A DNA stretch of 46,209 nt from Methanobacteriota archaeon (lineage in GTDB: Archaea; Halobacteriota; Methanomicrobia; Methanomicrobiales; Methanospirillaceae). This document shows positions 17,701 to 27,485 of this stretch, piece by piece. Made by a program: the position numbers and the translations under genes. The notes below the pieces were generated by a model that saw only the letters and a program-made list of their open reading frames with translations, did not search any database and was not told the DNA's origin. Position 1 is the stretch's first letter, and each line of letters opens with the position of its first letter. The stretch is from NCBI GenBank assembly GCA_029547145.1, contig JAKPPV010000031.1, forward strand, positions 1-46,209, written 5' to 3'.

Positions 17701-18295
17701 CATCGTCGCCGTGCTTAAACGCGCCCTCGTTCAGCGCCTGGTCGCGATCTCGCAGCGGCGCGATACCGAGGCCTTTCTGTCCCGGGCGATCGAGGTGGCG
17801 AGGGGGATCGAGGACGATGACGTCCGCCACGAGACCCTCCTCCGGCTCAACCAGGATCCCGAGACCGCGGTGACCGACGGCATCTACGCGATGGTGCTCG
17901 AAGCGAAGCAGAAGATCCAGTCGGGCGAGTTCTCGAAGACCCTGGTCTCCTCGATCGATCGGAGCCTCCACGCCCTGCCAGATCGTGCCCTGCAGGCGAG
18001 ATACTACACTGAACTCTTCGTTGCGGCCCGGGAGTCAGGACAGGAGAACCTGGGCGAGAAACTGCTCCGTTCGGCGATCAATGCGGCGGAGATCATCCGT
18101 CCGCTCTCGCGCCGGGTCTACGTCCTGGGGGACATGGCCCTCAAGGTCTTCGCGGCCGGCGATGAACTCCGCTCGAGCGACATCATGGATATGGCCGGTG
18201 AGGCGGCGACCAACATCCGTGAGTTCCGCCAGCGCGATCAGATCTTCGACGAGCTCGCGATGGTGATCAAGGTGATGCAGGAACTGCGCGTATGA
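14726..18295 (+). CDS. Large all-helical repeat (alpha-solenoid) protein of unknown function
   Basis: Protein of 1189 residues with no signal peptide and no clear membrane segment, so probably cytosolic. I do not recognise a named family. The sequence is almost entirely predicted helix in repeated units of roughly 35-45 residues, rich in Leu, Ile, Glu and Arg, with recurring patterns such as RAIELA/RAISLL, SIVEAA, ALIAVSNMV and DAIETHS. This suggests a TPR/HEAT-like solenoid scaffold. There is no recognisable catalytic motif. Its stop overlaps the acylphosphatase start in ATGA, so the two are co-translated. Length is long for an archaeal solenoid. Confidence 0.8.
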   Translation: MQNPQNLVDPLEKAINTRDIASIDDIVQSLGRIPKRKDRAVQLQLANRALIAAALEQDEPSYLRFLQELPREEVEHLVVRLTEHYLNHQDERWIDAILQVTGHLDRKSSQSRVLSQVSRTLVETGVRDRRQVLIERGMGILSEISFRKYRSALLIEIVPSLISWGITTHDIRYHRRALELVPEIADVSERADLHCDIVTAMVTIGIAERDLSIVYEAIRSASEIMQKLRRINCTLAIIDMTWRSPISRSISEIRTFMGAFSDLPGDRQVEIFECLVQELLERMKDRSQLYSILLSLERDMPGSRRHLVIRLLKKAEATGDHWFIKKALEFNGRITDADQIPIKEIVHSAILIAEKTRNPDFLVAVLPLVERLYDRASATRTYLQFTNTLLRIGDFYDAIETHSRVDMTDPLHRHQADEASVRLLKEAILRDEIDLVNTRVLSLLETGQAETAVYRAVYELCKEHPFSDTVGHIGAIRALARLHPRADQLLLDSITILVEHGFLVEGDPGVLIDLAEGIEELPVREGAIAFVIRNLTTIGVEKKSRDFLQRAIGLASSIEGQHTRSEALFSVIEAASLLAVKQSDLDLLRRMRAWSTSLLEREYATGAIGKIVQGMVRYALIEKAPFALDEAHGLLELIEDGSLKKQLTERVIEAYIRVGCLRLEESAATYQSPDFAEEARPFQQALSLIHAYTDPGQVSLRIAGAIDIVLQYAERSNAVHFFVPLTLFSLEIEDPLERDAMITRIAGGLREIVELLDSTDPYEVLAYLLMRLDQAETSHLIMDLARQLNQQIKEPYTRLSGMSTLADLFIRQGRREQADALVDDILARLDSLPHRYQQVLILADVATLLVGADSGRAYACLERAISLLDGVEPDRASFVRVQLVLSIVNLHALNRSEDDLTRAMAIVEGISNPEDYIEALIAVSNMVRDRPGSCREILRLVSRSIEAIQSPYERGTALLNVIPIAEACGEHSYVETFLGEVERSMNRINIPFIVAVLKRALVQRLVAISQRRDTEAFLSRAIEVARGIEDDDVRHETLLRLNQDPETAVTDGIYAMVLEAKQKIQSGEFSKTLVSSIDRSLHALPDRALQARYYTELFVAARESGQENLGEKLLRSAINAAEIIRPLSRRVYVLGDMALKVFAAGDELRSSDIMDMAGEAATNIREFRQRDQIFDELAMVIKVMQELRV

Positions 18296-18567
18296 GGGCG
18301 TTCGTGCTCACCGTCTCGGGACGGGTGCAGGGCGTGGGCTTCCGGGCCTGCGTGAAACGGATCGCCGACAGCCTGGCGATCACCGGCGAGGTCCTGAACC
18401 TCGCCGACGGGAGGGTCCGGATCGTCGCGGTCGCAGAAGAGATGATCCTGGAGAAGTTCATCTCGATGCTCTACGGCTGCCCCAGGGCGATCGTGCGAGA
18501 CGTCCGGGGAGAAACGGTCGAATCGGATCCCTATTCGGATTTTCAGGTCCGCCGGGGCCTCTTCTAG
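18292..18567 (+). CDS. acyP: Acylphosphatase
   Basis: Small enzyme (91 residues) hydrolysing acyl phosphates such as carbamoyl or acetyl phosphate. The family signature GRVQGVGFR is present with the phosphate-binding Arg at 18, and the catalytic Asn at 36 in GEVLNLADGRVRI. Length is typical. It begins inside the stop codon of the 1189-residue protein, suggesting coupled translation, and its own stop overlaps the stop region of the convergent Cas1-like gene by 4 nt. Confidence 0.9.
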   Translation: MRAFVLTVSGRVQGVGFRACVKRIADSLAITGEVLNLADGRVRIVAVAEEMILEKFISMLYGCPRAIVRDVRGETVESDPYSDFQVRRGLF

Positions 18568-19478
18568 ACGACGACGAACTCGTGGTCCCCTTCGAGGACG
18601 CCGATGTACTGCATGACCTGGCGGTCGATCCTCGCCTGGTCGATCGAACGCCTGAGGTGCCGCGAGACCTCCTGGACGAGCGCCTCCGAGAGCTGGCACC
18701 CCGCCGCCGAGCGGTCGAAGGCGGTCGACCGGAGCCCCTCCCGGAGCAGGAAGAAGAGCGTTCGGTCCACCATCTCGGTCCGGAAACAGTCCCCGAGGTC
18801 CTGCACCAGTGCATGCTCTCCCTCCGTGAGCGGTCCGATCGACGGGTCGAGGCGTGCACCGACGCAGGATGCCAGGATCCCCGCCGAGAGGATACCGTAG
18901 GAGAGCGAGAGGAGGGCATTCACCGGGTCCAGGTACGGCGGGCGCGTCCGGCGCCGGAACCCGAGTTCCGCGGGGAGGCTCCTTCCGACGATCTCGTAGT
19001 ACATGTCCCCGATCAGCCGGTGCGCCCGGCGAAGCTCTTTGAGCCGGATCAGGTTCGGCAGCTCGGCGATCAGCTGCCGGAGCACGTCGAGTTCGCCGGA
19101 GAGGAAACCGACGTCCAGCTCCCCGAGGAGCCCGAGGCGCTGGTGCGCGGTGTACGCCGCGATCGAGAGCGCGATGTTGTGGGAGGGGAGGAGTTCCTGG
19201 AGACGGGCGAGCCGTCCCTGCTCCCGTTCTCCGGCACCGCGGACGACCCCGACGGTCTCGCCATCGGGGTCAAGGAAGCTGATCCGTACCCCGCGGCGGA
19301 CGAGTCGCGCGATCGTCGCCGTCTGGATCGTATGGCGCCCGGCGAGCAGCAGGTGCGAGAGGTGCTCGAGGTCGTACTCGGTCACCCGGCCGTACTGGCT
19401 GATGACCAGCCGATCCGGCCCGGAGCGGATATGTGCGCCCGATCCGGGCACGACCACCCAGTCAACGTGCTCCGTCAC
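18564..19478 (-). CDS. Stand-alone Cas1-family protein with altered active site
   Basis: Protein of 304 residues with the full Cas1 layout: beta-rich N-domain (VVVPGSGAHI ... SFLDPDGE, about 8-75), helical C-domain with R-RPPYLDPVNALLSLSYGIL at 175-197, LDPSIG at 210-215 and DLGDCFRTEMVD at 227-238. In active Cas1 the metal ligands are a Glu in the RxxE..A..Y helix, a His after the GF/GP turn and the Asp of the DL motif. By eye these align to His 153, Thr 218 and Asp 227, so two of three appear replaced. The start is a GTG with GGAG 6 nt upstream. It follows nusA by 47 nt on the same strand. No cas2, effector gene or repeat array is near. Confidence 0.82.
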   Translation of the reverse strand: MTEHVDWVVVPGSGAHIRSGPDRLVISQYGRVTEYDLEHLSHLLLAGRHTIQTATIARLVRRGVRISFLDPDGETVGVVRGAGEREQGRLARLQELLPSHNIALSIAAYTAHQRLGLLGELDVGFLSGELDVLRQLIAELPNLIRLKELRRAHRLIGDMYYEIVGRSLPAELGFRRRTRPPYLDPVNALLSLSYGILSAGILASCVGARLDPSIGPLTEGEHALVQDLGDCFRTEMVDRTLFFLLREGLRSTAFDRSAAGCQLSEALVQEVSRHLRRSIDQARIDRQVMQYIGVLEGDHEFVVV

Positions 19479-19525
19479 GATGCTCCAGTGGTTGTGCCCA
19501 CAGCAGAAGAAGGTTGTCAGGGTGG

Positions 19526-19972
19526 TCAGGAGGCCTCAGGCTGCACGAGGAGCACGTCCTGGATATCGTGCTGGCGCAGGGAGAGCTTCTTCGCCTTGAA
19601 GATGTTCTTTCCCTCCTTGCCGATCGCGATGCCGCGATCCTCCTCCTTCACCTCCACGTGGGCGACCAGCCCCCGCTCCGACTCCTCGAACTCGACATCG
19701 AGCACCTGTGCAGGCAGAAAGCAGTTCTTGACGAACTGTTCCGGGTTGTCCGAGTACTCGACGACCTCGATCCGCTTGCCCATCACGTCGGAGGCCTTCT
19801 TGATCGAGGAGCCCTTCTTACCGATGGCGAGCCCCATCTCGCCGGGGTTGACCACAAAGATGATCCGGCTGTTCCGCTCGTCGATCACGCAGTCGCGCGA
19901 GCCCGCTCCCGTCAGGCTCTCGAACTCCGAGATCAGGCGCATGCAGTCCTCGGTCAGGGTGATCTCGGGCAT
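19526..19972 (-). CDS. nusA: NusA-like transcription factor (two KH domains)
   Basis: Archaeal NusA homologue of 148 residues, RNA-binding and linked to transcription elongation/termination. It consists of two KH domains with GxxG-type loops: GLAIGKKGSSIKKA (about 50-63) and GIAIGKEGKNIFKA (about 115-128); the bacterial N-terminal and S1 domains are absent, as normal in archaea. I use the ATG at 19972, 2 nt after the L30e stop. It is the last transcription/translation gene of the RNA polymerase operon here. Confidence 0.92.
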   Translation of the reverse strand: MPEITLTEDCMRLISEFESLTGAGSRDCVIDERNSRIIFVVNPGEMGLAIGKKGSSIKKASDVMGKRIEVVEYSDNPEQFVKNCFLPAQVLDVEFEESERGLVAHVEVKEEDRGIAIGKEGKNIFKAKKLSLRQHDIQDVLLVQPEAS

Positions 19973-19974
19973 GG

Positions 19975-20265
19975 TCAGGCCCTCTTGAGGCTGGTGATGT
20001 CCGACTCGCCCGGGTCCACGATCGCGAGTGCACTCACCATGTGCGGTTTCCCGCACGCCTTTCCGAGCTGGACGGAGGAACCGTCGAAGGTATAGACGAA
20101 GAGACCGGGCACCCCGGCCATCCTCTCCCGGTATGCCTCGGGGCAGTTCTTCGCGACGACGACCATGTTCGCGCCGCCGTTCATGACACAGCGCTCGGTC
20201 TCGTTCTGTCCGAGCACCACGTTACCGGTCTTGATAGCCTTTCGAAGGGATACATTGAATTCCAT
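19975..20265 (-). CDS. rpl30e: Ribosomal protein eL30
   Basis: Large-subunit ribosomal protein L30e, 96 residues, kink-turn RNA-binding fold. The family stretches VSLRKAIKTGNVVLGQNET and MVVVAKNCPE are intact. It sits between rpoA2 (gap 10 nt) and nusA (gap 2 nt), the conserved archaeal order, and is translated in the same operon. Confidence 0.93.
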   Translation of the reverse strand: MEFNVSLRKAIKTGNVVLGQNETERCVMNGGANMVVVAKNCPEAYRERMAGVPGLFVYTFDGSSVQLGKACGKPHMVSALAIVDPGESDITSLKRA

Positions 20266-20275
20266 TGAATTTCCT

Positions 20276-21442
20276 CTACGTTCTGGGCTTTGCGATCAGC
20301 TTGACATCGCCCGTGCCGAGCTGGATCGGCTGGCCGACGATGACGTTCTCGGTCACCCCGTTCAGCTCGTCGACCTCGTTTGCGACTGCCGCATCGAGCA
20401 GGTGGTTCACGGTCACCTCGAACGCGGCTCGCGAGAGGACCGACTCCTTCTCGCCGGCGATGCCGTGCCGGCCGATCTGCTTGACCTCGCCGTCCATGCA
20501 CATCATGTCGGCGACGAGCATGATATGCCGGACGTCGACCTTGATCCCCTGTTCGCTGAGTGTCGAGAGGGCCTCGGCCATGATCGCGTTCCGGGCGGCC
20601 TCGATGCCGAGCACCTGGGCGATCTCGCTGATGTTGTTCGTTCGGGTACGCGTGGTATCGACACCGGCGACCTCGAAGACGTCCTTTAGGTTGGAGCCTT
20701 CAGTATAAAGTATATACTCACCGCTCTCTTTCCTGACCACGACACGTTCGATATCGTCGATCCCCTGCACGATCACGTTCCTGACGTGCTCGGCGAGCTG
20801 GAACAGGTTCTGGTATTTCTCCTGGTCCTTGGGCGTGAAGACGATGACGTGTTCGGCCGCGTTCACTTCCGCATCGAAGTCCCGGTAGTGCCGGCGTTCG
20901 CGGATCTTTCTCTGCGCGGTCTCGGCGATCACATCCATCGAGATCTTACGTTTCGCCAGCACGGCCTCGTTCACGTGAACCAGAACCTGCATATTCTCCA
21001 TGTCGGTCGTGATATCCCCGAACTCGTGCAGGGGGGCCGCCTCGATCTGCCAGGAGACCATCCGCGCCTTGTCCCGGTCATTGTTGTACTCGGGGGAGAG
21101 GTAGATCGTCATCGTCGGGGTCGAGGGCTCCTTGCGGGCGTCCATGATCTCGATCAGCCGGGGGAGACCAAGCGTGACGTTGATCTCAGCCACGCCCGCA
21201 TAGTGGAACGTCCGCATCGTCATCTGCGTGCCCGGCTCGCCGATCGACTGGGCGGCGATCACCCCGACCGCCTCGAGCGGCTCGATCCGGGTCGATCGGT
21301 ACTCCGCGTGCACACCGTCCATGATCTTCCGGAACTGCTCCTCGGTCACGTCCCTGCCCTCCAGTGCGGCGAGCAGCTGCTGCCGGGTCAGCTCGGGGAG
21401 GGCGGCCCCCTCGATCTGGGAGCGCATCTCGTCCGTGAACAT
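20276..21442 (-). CDS. rpoA2: DNA-directed RNA polymerase subunit A''
   Basis: C-terminal part of the largest RNA polymerase subunit (equivalent to the C-terminal part of beta'), 388 residues. It contains the trigger-loop region [24 protein letters not shown] and the following [14 protein letters not shown], and ends in the conserved IQLGTGDV tail. The ATG at 21442 overlaps the A' stop in ATGA, coupling translation of the two halves. The frame extends much further upstream but that part is only A' read in another frame. Confidence 0.95.
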   Translation of the reverse strand: MFTDEMRSQIEGAALPELTRQQLLAALEGRDVTEEQFRKIMDGVHAEYRSTRIEPLEAVGVIAAQSIGEPGTQMTMRTFHYAGVAEINVTLGLPRLIEIMDARKEPSTPTMTIYLSPEYNNDRDKARMVSWQIEAAPLHEFGDITTDMENMQVLVHVNEAVLAKRKISMDVIAETAQRKIRERRHYRDFDAEVNAAEHVIVFTPKDQEKYQNLFQLAEHVRNVIVQGIDDIERVVVRKESGEYILYTEGSNLKDVFEVAGVDTTRTRTNNISEIAQVLGIEAARNAIMAEALSTLSEQGIKVDVRHIMLVADMMCMDGEVKQIGRHGIAGEKESVLSRAAFEVTVNHLLDAAVANEVDELNGVTENVIVGQPIQLGTGDVKLIAKPRT

Positions 21443-24087
21443 CAGACCTCCTCCTTGATGATCGACTCGACGAGCCCCTTCACATCGACCGGGTCGCCGA
21501 ACGAGCCCTTCATCGGGTCGGTTCCGTCCTCGCCATACTCGAACTGGATGATCCGGCCCATCGTGGTCCGCACCGTTCCGTCGTAGGCGACCTTGAGGTC
21601 CTGGAGCGCGTTGATCAGCCGCCGCTGGAGGTACCCCGACTGCGAGGTGCGGACGGCCGTGTCCACGAGACCCTCGCGGCCCCCGATCGCATGGAAGAAG
21701 AACTCGGTCGGCGAGAGGCCGCTCTTGTAGGAATGCAGGATGAACCCGTGGGCGTCGGCGCCGCGATCGCCCCGACGGAAGTGCGGCAGGGTCCGCTCCT
21801 CGTACCCTCGCATGATCCGCTCGCCTCGCACGGACTGCTGGCCGATACACCCGGCCATCTGGGTCAGGTTCAGCATCGAACCCCGGGCCCCGGAGACCGC
21901 CATCAGCACGGCGGAGTTTCCGAGACCGAGGTGGCGGCCCGCAATCTCGCCGGTACGGTCACGTGCCTTACCGAGCACCTGCATGATCTGCATCTCGAGG
22001 GTCTCCTCCGGCGTCCGGCCGGGCATCGGCTCGAGCTGGCCCTCTTCGAAGATCCGGATGCGCCGGTCGACGTCGTCCTTTGCCTTCACGAGCTCATCCG
22101 CGATCTGGCCGTACTCGGTCTTTGAGAGATCCTCGTCGTCGATCCCGAACGAGAAGCCGTCGATCATGATCGCGCGGATCGAGAGGCGGGTCAGGTCGTC
22201 GATGAACCGGCTCGCCCGGTCCATCCCGTACTGCCGGATGATCCGGTTCAGAATCGCTCCATCGAAGGCACCGATCGACTTCTTGTCGACCGTGCCGGTC
22301 TGGAGCTGCCCGTCGATGATCCTGACAAACGCATCCCGTTCGCAGTCGGTGTGCCGGCATTCGTCGCAGTTGATGCAGGACGAGGCGCGGAAGACCATGT
22401 TCAGGCCGTCGGGCAGGATCATCGAGAAGACCTGCTTGTTCGACCACCTCGGCGTGCCGTCCTCCTCGATCCGGCCCGGCTCGGGCAGGCGATCGAACTC
22501 GAAGAACTTGAGCAGGTAGAGGACCTCGGACTTGGTGAACCACCGCAGGTCGTGGGTCAGCATGAAGATCCCCGAGATATGGTCATGGATGCCGCCGATG
22601 ATCGGCCCCCCGAACCGGGGCGAGAGGATGTTCTCCTGCACCGCGACCAGGATCGCGGCCTCGGCCCGTGCCTCCTCGGTCTGGGGCACGTGGAGATTCA
22701 TCTCGTCACCGTCGAAGTCGGCGTTGTACGGCGGACAGACTGCAGGATTGAGGCGGAAGGTCTTGCCGTCCATCACCTTGATCCGGTGGGCCATGATCGA
22801 CATCCGGTGGAGGGAGGGCTGCCGGTTGAAGAGGACGATGTCGCCATCGCGCAGCTGCCTCTCCACCGTGTATCCGGGCTCGAGCGCCTCGGCGATCGTC
22901 TCGAGGTTCTCGCCGCCGAGGCGGATGCGCCGGTTGTCCGGGCGGATCACGTAGTTCGCGCCGCAGGGGTCCTTGAGCGTCCTGCGTTCGGGGCCGCGGA
23001 GGACGAGGGCGCGCATCTCCTCGAGGTTGTGGGCCGTCACCCTCACGGGCACCGTCATCTCGACCGCGATCGAGAGCGGGACCCCGACCTCGGTCACGGA
23101 GAGGTTCGGGTTCGGCGAGATGACCGTGCGCGCGGAGAAGTTGACGCGCTTGCCCGAGAGCGAACCCCGGAAGCGGCCATCCTTGCCCTTCAGGCGCTGC
23201 GAGAGTGTCTTTAAGGGGCGGCCCGACCGGTGGCGGGCGGGGGGGCAGCCGGCCACCTCGTTGTCCAGGTAGGTGGTGACGTGGTACTGGAGCAGTTCCC
23301 AGAGGTCCTCGATGATCAGTTGTGGCGCGCCCGCGTCCTGGTTCTCCTTGAACCGCTGGTTGATCCGGATGATGTCGACCAGCTTGTGGGTCAGGTCGTC
23401 CTCGGACCGCTGCCCGTTCTCCAGGATGATCGAGGGGCGCATGGTGACCGGCGGCACCGGCAGCACGGTCAGGATCGTCCACTCGGGCCGGGCGACCTCG
23501 GGATTGATCCCGAGCAGGCGCAGGTCCGAGTCGGGTATCCGCTCGAGCCGGGCCCGGATGTCGGCCGGCGTCAGCTTGTGTTCGTTCTTTTTGCCGTCCT
23601 CGAGCAGGACCTCGGAGAACGTGGTCGGCTTCTCGAAGTTCACCTTCAGCTGCTGCTCCCCGCAGTGAGGGCAGGACCGCTCCTTCTTGATGTCCTTCTC
23701 GGTCAGGTAGTCCCCGCCGAGTTCGTCCTCCGCTGTGATCGAGACCTTCTGTATCTCGTCGGGGGAGAGGAGGAGCCGCCCGCAGGAACGGCAGGTGACG
23801 CGGAGGAGCTTCCGGATCAGGCGTGTGTACCCGACATGAATGACGGGCTTCGCAAGCTCGATGTGGCCGAAGTGGCCCGGGCAGTCCGCGGCCTTCTGGT
23901 CACAGGTCTTGCAGCGCAACCCGGGGTCGATCACCCCGAGCGCGAGGTCCATCAGCCCCTGGGGGTACGGGAAGCCGTCGTCGTCGTAGGTGTCCGCCCA
24001 GATGATCTTCCGGACGGACATGGTCCGGATCTCCTTCGGTGAGAGGAGGCCGAACTTGATCTTTCCGATGCGTTTTGGACTCGGCAT
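21442..24087 (-). CDS. rpoA1: DNA-directed RNA polymerase subunit A'
   Basis: N-terminal part of the largest subunit, 881 residues, carrying the catalytic NADFDGD (455-461) that holds the Mg ion. Zinc ligands are visible as C59/C62/C69/H72 and C99/C102/C139/C142. The rudder and bridge helix regions ([43 protein letters not shown]) are intact. A further Cys cluster, [12 protein letters not shown] near residue 570, may bind metal. The gene starts 7 nt after the B' stop. Confidence 0.96.
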   Translation of the reverse strand: MPSPKRIGKIKFGLLSPKEIRTMSVRKIIWADTYDDDGFPYPQGLMDLALGVIDPGLRCKTCDQKAADCPGHFGHIELAKPVIHVGYTRLIRKLLRVTCRSCGRLLLSPDEIQKVSITAEDELGGDYLTEKDIKKERSCPHCGEQQLKVNFEKPTTFSEVLLEDGKKNEHKLTPADIRARLERIPDSDLRLLGINPEVARPEWTILTVLPVPPVTMRPSIILENGQRSEDDLTHKLVDIIRINQRFKENQDAGAPQLIIEDLWELLQYHVTTYLDNEVAGCPPARHRSGRPLKTLSQRLKGKDGRFRGSLSGKRVNFSARTVISPNPNLSVTEVGVPLSIAVEMTVPVRVTAHNLEEMRALVLRGPERRTLKDPCGANYVIRPDNRRIRLGGENLETIAEALEPGYTVERQLRDGDIVLFNRQPSLHRMSIMAHRIKVMDGKTFRLNPAVCPPYNADFDGDEMNLHVPQTEEARAEAAILVAVQENILSPRFGGPIIGGIHDHISGIFMLTHDLRWFTKSEVLYLLKFFEFDRLPEPGRIEEDGTPRWSNKQVFSMILPDGLNMVFRASSCINCDECRHTDCERDAFVRIIDGQLQTGTVDKKSIGAFDGAILNRIIRQYGMDRASRFIDDLTRLSIRAIMIDGFSFGIDDEDLSKTEYGQIADELVKAKDDVDRRIRIFEEGQLEPMPGRTPEETLEMQIMQVLGKARDRTGEIAGRHLGLGNSAVLMAVSGARGSMLNLTQMAGCIGQQSVRGERIMRGYEERTLPHFRRGDRGADAHGFILHSYKSGLSPTEFFFHAIGGREGLVDTAVRTSQSGYLQRRLINALQDLKVAYDGTVRTTMGRIIQFEYGEDGTDPMKGSFGDPVDVKGLVESIIKEEV

Positions 24088-24094
24088 GTAACTG

Positions 24095-25909
24095 TTACAC
24101 CTGGTCCTCGAGGACCATCCTCGGGGCGATCCCCATGCTCTTCATCTCGTCCAGGAGGAGCTTGAACGCGTAGCTCATCTCGACGAGGTAGATGTCGGTC
24201 TCCGAGCCGCAGACCAGGCAGCGCGTCGTGTTCCGCTTCCGGTCGAGCATCGCGACCATGCCGCACTTGGCGCAGACGTACTGCTGGACCTTGTCGGACT
24301 CGTCAAGCAGCCGCTCCTTTAAGGCCATCGCGGCCCCGTGGCCGATCATCACGTCCCGCTCCATCTCGCCGAACCGGAGACCGCCCTCGCGGGCACGCCC
24401 CTCGGTCGGCTGGCGTGTCAGGACCTGCACGGGTCCGCGGGAACGGGCGTGCATCTTGGACGAGACCATGTGGTAGAGCTTCTGGTAGTAGATGACGCCG
24501 ATATAGATATCGGCGGTGAACTGCTTGCCGGTGATCCCGTCGTACATCACCTCGCGCCCGTTGGAGGCGAAGCCGAACTCCTGCAGGGCGCTCCTCAGGT
24601 CCGCCTCGCGCTCGCCCGAGAAGGCGGTCGCGTCGATCCGCCGCCCCTCGAGGGAGCCGACCTTTCCGCCGATCATCTCGAGCATATGCCCGATGGTCAT
24701 ACGCGACGGGATCGCGTGCGGGTTGATCACCAGGTCAGGGACCATCCCGGTCTCCGTGAACGGCATGTCCTCGGGTGACGTGATCAGCCCCACGACCCCC
24801 TTCTGCCCGTGCCGGGAGGCGAACTTGTCCCCGACCTCGGGGACACGCAGGTCGCGTGTCCGGACCTTGACCAGGCGGGACGAGTTCTCGCCCTCGGTGA
24901 TGATCACCGTGTCGACGATGCCGTGCTCGTTCGAGCGCATCGTGACCGAGGTGTCCCGCCGCTTCTCCACCGTGATCAGGTCCGAGCTCGGCTCCTCGAG
25001 GAACCGCGGGGGCGAGGTCTTCCCGATCAGGACGTCCTTCTCCCCGACGATCGTCTCGGGGTTGATGATGCCGTCATCGTCGAGGTTCTTGTAGAACTCC
25101 TCCCCGTGCGCGCCGGTCACCTCGGAGTCGGGGATCTCGATCCGGTCGACCTGGCCTCCGGGATACCGGCGCTCTTCACCCTCGTACGTCCGGAAGAAGT
25201 GTGACCGCCCGAGCCCCCGGTCGATCGAGGCGCGGTTGAAGATGAGCGCATCCTCAATGTTGAAACCCTCGTAAGAGAGGATCGCGACCACGAAGTTCTG
25301 GCCTGCAGGCCGGTCGTCCGAGCCGATCAGCTCGTTGGTCTGGGTCCGGACGAGGGGTTTCTGGACATAGTGGAGCAGGTGGCCCCGCGTGTCGGGCCGA
25401 AGTTTCATATTGGCCGAACCGAACCCGAGGGCCTGCTTGACCATGCCCGCGCCCATCGTGACACGCGGCGAGGCGTTGTGTTCGGGAAACGGGACGTGGG
25501 CGGCTCCGAGCCCGAGAATCAGTGCCGGGTCGATCTCGAGATGCGTATGGTCCGCTGTCAGCTCTGTCTCGTTGATCGCGATCAGGAGGTCCTCCTCCTC
25601 CTCCGCGTCGATGAACTCGATGAACCCCCGCTCGACCAGGTTGTTGAAGTCGATCTCGCGGCGCTCGAGGCGGGCGAGCTCCTCGTTCGTCAGCAGGGGG
25701 CGACCCTGTTCGACCACGATCAGAGGACGCCGCGCCCTCCCGCGGTCCGTATGGATGATCACGTCCCCGTTATAGGGTTTGTAGGAGGCGTTGATCTCGG
25801 TGGAGATGCCGCCGGACCGGCGGAGCCTGCGGATCTCCTGGACCAGCGCTGCCGGATCCTCGACGAGCCCGATCAGGGCACCATCCACGAAGACGCGCGA
25901 GCGCTTCAT
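24095..25909 (-). CDS. rpoB1: DNA-directed RNA polymerase subunit B'
   Basis: C-terminal part of the second-largest subunit, 604 residues, typical length. Recognisable are [22 protein letters not shown], the active-site RGQKGV-like [28 protein letters not shown], and the C-terminal zinc ribbon [19 protein letters not shown] (plus CG). Its ATG overlaps the B'' stop in ATGA. The split of B into B' and B'' is typical of methanogens and their relatives. Confidence 0.96.
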   Translation of the reverse strand: MKRSRVFVDGALIGLVEDPAALVQEIRRLRRSGGISTEINASYKPYNGDVIIHTDRGRARRPLIVVEQGRPLLTNEELARLERREIDFNNLVERGFIEFIDAEEEEDLLIAINETELTADHTHLEIDPALILGLGAAHVPFPEHNASPRVTMGAGMVKQALGFGSANMKLRPDTRGHLLHYVQKPLVRTQTNELIGSDDRPAGQNFVVAILSYEGFNIEDALIFNRASIDRGLGRSHFFRTYEGEERRYPGGQVDRIEIPDSEVTGAHGEEFYKNLDDDGIINPETIVGEKDVLIGKTSPPRFLEEPSSDLITVEKRRDTSVTMRSNEHGIVDTVIITEGENSSRLVKVRTRDLRVPEVGDKFASRHGQKGVVGLITSPEDMPFTETGMVPDLVINPHAIPSRMTIGHMLEMIGGKVGSLEGRRIDATAFSGEREADLRSALQEFGFASNGREVMYDGITGKQFTADIYIGVIYYQKLYHMVSSKMHARSRGPVQVLTRQPTEGRAREGGLRFGEMERDVMIGHGAAMALKERLLDESDKVQQYVCAKCGMVAMLDRKRNTTRCLVCGSETDIYLVEMSYAFKLLLDEMKSMGIAPRMVLEDQV

Positions 25910-27468
25910 CGGGCCACCTCACCCTTGAGCCCTTCGACGCCCATGGCGTAGAGCATGCGCAGGACCTCGTCCTCGTCCGTGACACCCTTCGAGATCTCGA
26001 CCATCTGGGCGAAGTTCTTCACCAGCCCACAGTTCGGTCCTTCCGGAGTCTCGCTCGGGCAGATCCGGCCCCACTGGGTCGGGTGCAGGTCACGTGCCTC
26101 GAAGTGGGGCTGCGAACGCGAGAGCGGGGAGATCACACGGCGCAGGTGAGACAGCACCGCCATGTGGTCGACCCGATCCAAAAGCTGCGAGACGCCGGTA
26201 CGCCCGCCGACCCAGTTCCCGGTCGCAAGCGGGTGGAGGAGCCGCTCGGTCAGGACGTCCGCGCGGACGGCGGTCCCGATCGAGAGGTCGCGGTGCCGCA
26301 TGGAGGCGCGCTCGAGCTGGTACTTCACGTCGCGGGTCAGGCGGTTGAGGGAGATCCGGAAGAGGTCCTCCATCAGGTCGCCCGCCAGCTTGAGCCGCTT
26401 GTTGGAGTAATGGTCCTTGTCGTCGATCCGGCGCTTGTTGAGGACCAGGTCGAAACAGGCCTCTGCCATCCGCCCGAGGAAGTGCGCCTTTGCCAGGCGG
26501 ACTCCGTGGACCGCGGCCTGATACCCGGGGTCGGTATCGTTCATGCCCACAGGCATCAGGTAGTTGAGGTGCGGCAGCAGATAGTTGTCCAGCACGAACT
26601 CCGCGCGCTTGCGCTGGTAGTCGCGGGTCTGGTTCGGTGCCAGCTTCTTCCCGACGTACATGATCCCGCCCTCGACCGAGTCGCACGAGGACTCCTCGAG
26701 GTTCTGCATCATGAAGGTGAGGATGTCCTCATCGGTCGAGACGGCCTCGACGATTGCATGGTCCGAGTCAAGCCCGAGCGCACGCATCAGGTCCACAAAC
26801 TTCAGGTGACCGGCGACCGACGGGAAGGAGACCTCGAGGAGGTTCTTCTTGTTCCGCTCCACAACGACCAGTGCGCGGTACCCGCGGAACTGTGAGAAGA
26901 CCTTCGCCACGTAGATCCGCTCGTTGTACCGCTCGGTGAACTCGGTCATAATCTTGTTGGACGCGAGGTCCTCGAGGGTCATCAGCACCCGCTCGGTCCC
27001 GTTCACAACGAAGTAGCCGCCGGGATCGAGCGGGTCTTCACCGTGACTGATCCGCTCGGCATCGCTCATGCCATGCAGGTTACAGGCCCGGGAACCGATC
27101 ATGATCGGCAGAAGGCCGATCGTGGTGACGACCGGTTCCTGCTTCTCCCCGCCCTGGACGAGGGTCATGTCGAGCTGCATCGGGGCGGCATAGGTCAGGT
27201 TCCGAAGTCGCGCCTCACTCGGAAAGAGGTCCCCCTGTGACCCGTCCGCCTCGCGGACCAGGGGTTTCATCACCCTGATCTCGCCGAGCTCGACCCAGAC
27301 CGGTTCGTTCGCTTTGCCGCGGTGCTCGATGTCGGTCTCGATGATCCGCTGCTCGTTCACAACCTTCTGGAGGTTGTGCTCGAGGAAATGGTTGAACGAG
27401 TCCAGCTGGTGCCGGGCCACGTGTTCGTGAGAGAAGTACGCTCGTGAGAGTATGCTACGGTCTAACAG
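25906..27468 (-). CDS. rpoB2: DNA-directed RNA polymerase subunit B'' (likely non-ATG start)
   Basis: N-terminal part of the second-largest subunit, containing the lobe and protrusion domains ([35 protein letters not shown]; and the conserved [20 protein letters not shown] near the end). The first standard start is a GTG at 27418-27420, but the frame continues upstream as [15 protein letters not shown], which matches the usual N-terminus of archaeal B''. The residue that should be Met is a CTG at 27466-27468, and no ATG, GTG or TTG lies between it and the rpoH stop 17 nt upstream. I therefore extend the gene to 27468 (520 residues); 27420 is the conservative alternative. Confidence 0.85.
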   Translation of the reverse strand: MLDRSILSRAYFSHEHVARHQLDSFNHFLEHNLQKVVNEQRIIETDIEHRGKANEPVWVELGEIRVMKPLVREADGSQGDLFPSEARLRNLTYAAPMQLDMTLVQGGEKQEPVVTTIGLLPIMIGSRACNLHGMSDAERISHGEDPLDPGGYFVVNGTERVLMTLEDLASNKIMTEFTERYNERIYVAKVFSQFRGYRALVVVERNKKNLLEVSFPSVAGHLKFVDLMRALGLDSDHAIVEAVSTDEDILTFMMQNLEESSCDSVEGGIMYVGKKLAPNQTRDYQRKRAEFVLDNYLLPHLNYLMPVGMNDTDPGYQAAVHGVRLAKAHFLGRMAEACFDLVLNKRRIDDKDHYSNKRLKLAGDLMEDLFRISLNRLTRDVKYQLERASMRHRDLSIGTAVRADVLTERLLHPLATGNWVGGRTGVSQLLDRVDHMAVLSHLRRVISPLSRSQPHFEARDLHPTQWGRICPSETPEGPNCGLVKNFAQMVEISKGVTDEDEVLRMLYAMGVEGLKGEVAR

Positions 27469-27485
27469 AGAATCAGCCCCCGATG

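Noticed and set aside
20276-21850. Longer rpoA2 (524 codons)
   Set aside because: The extra N-terminal part is rpoA1 in another frame; the ATGA junction at 21442 is the start.
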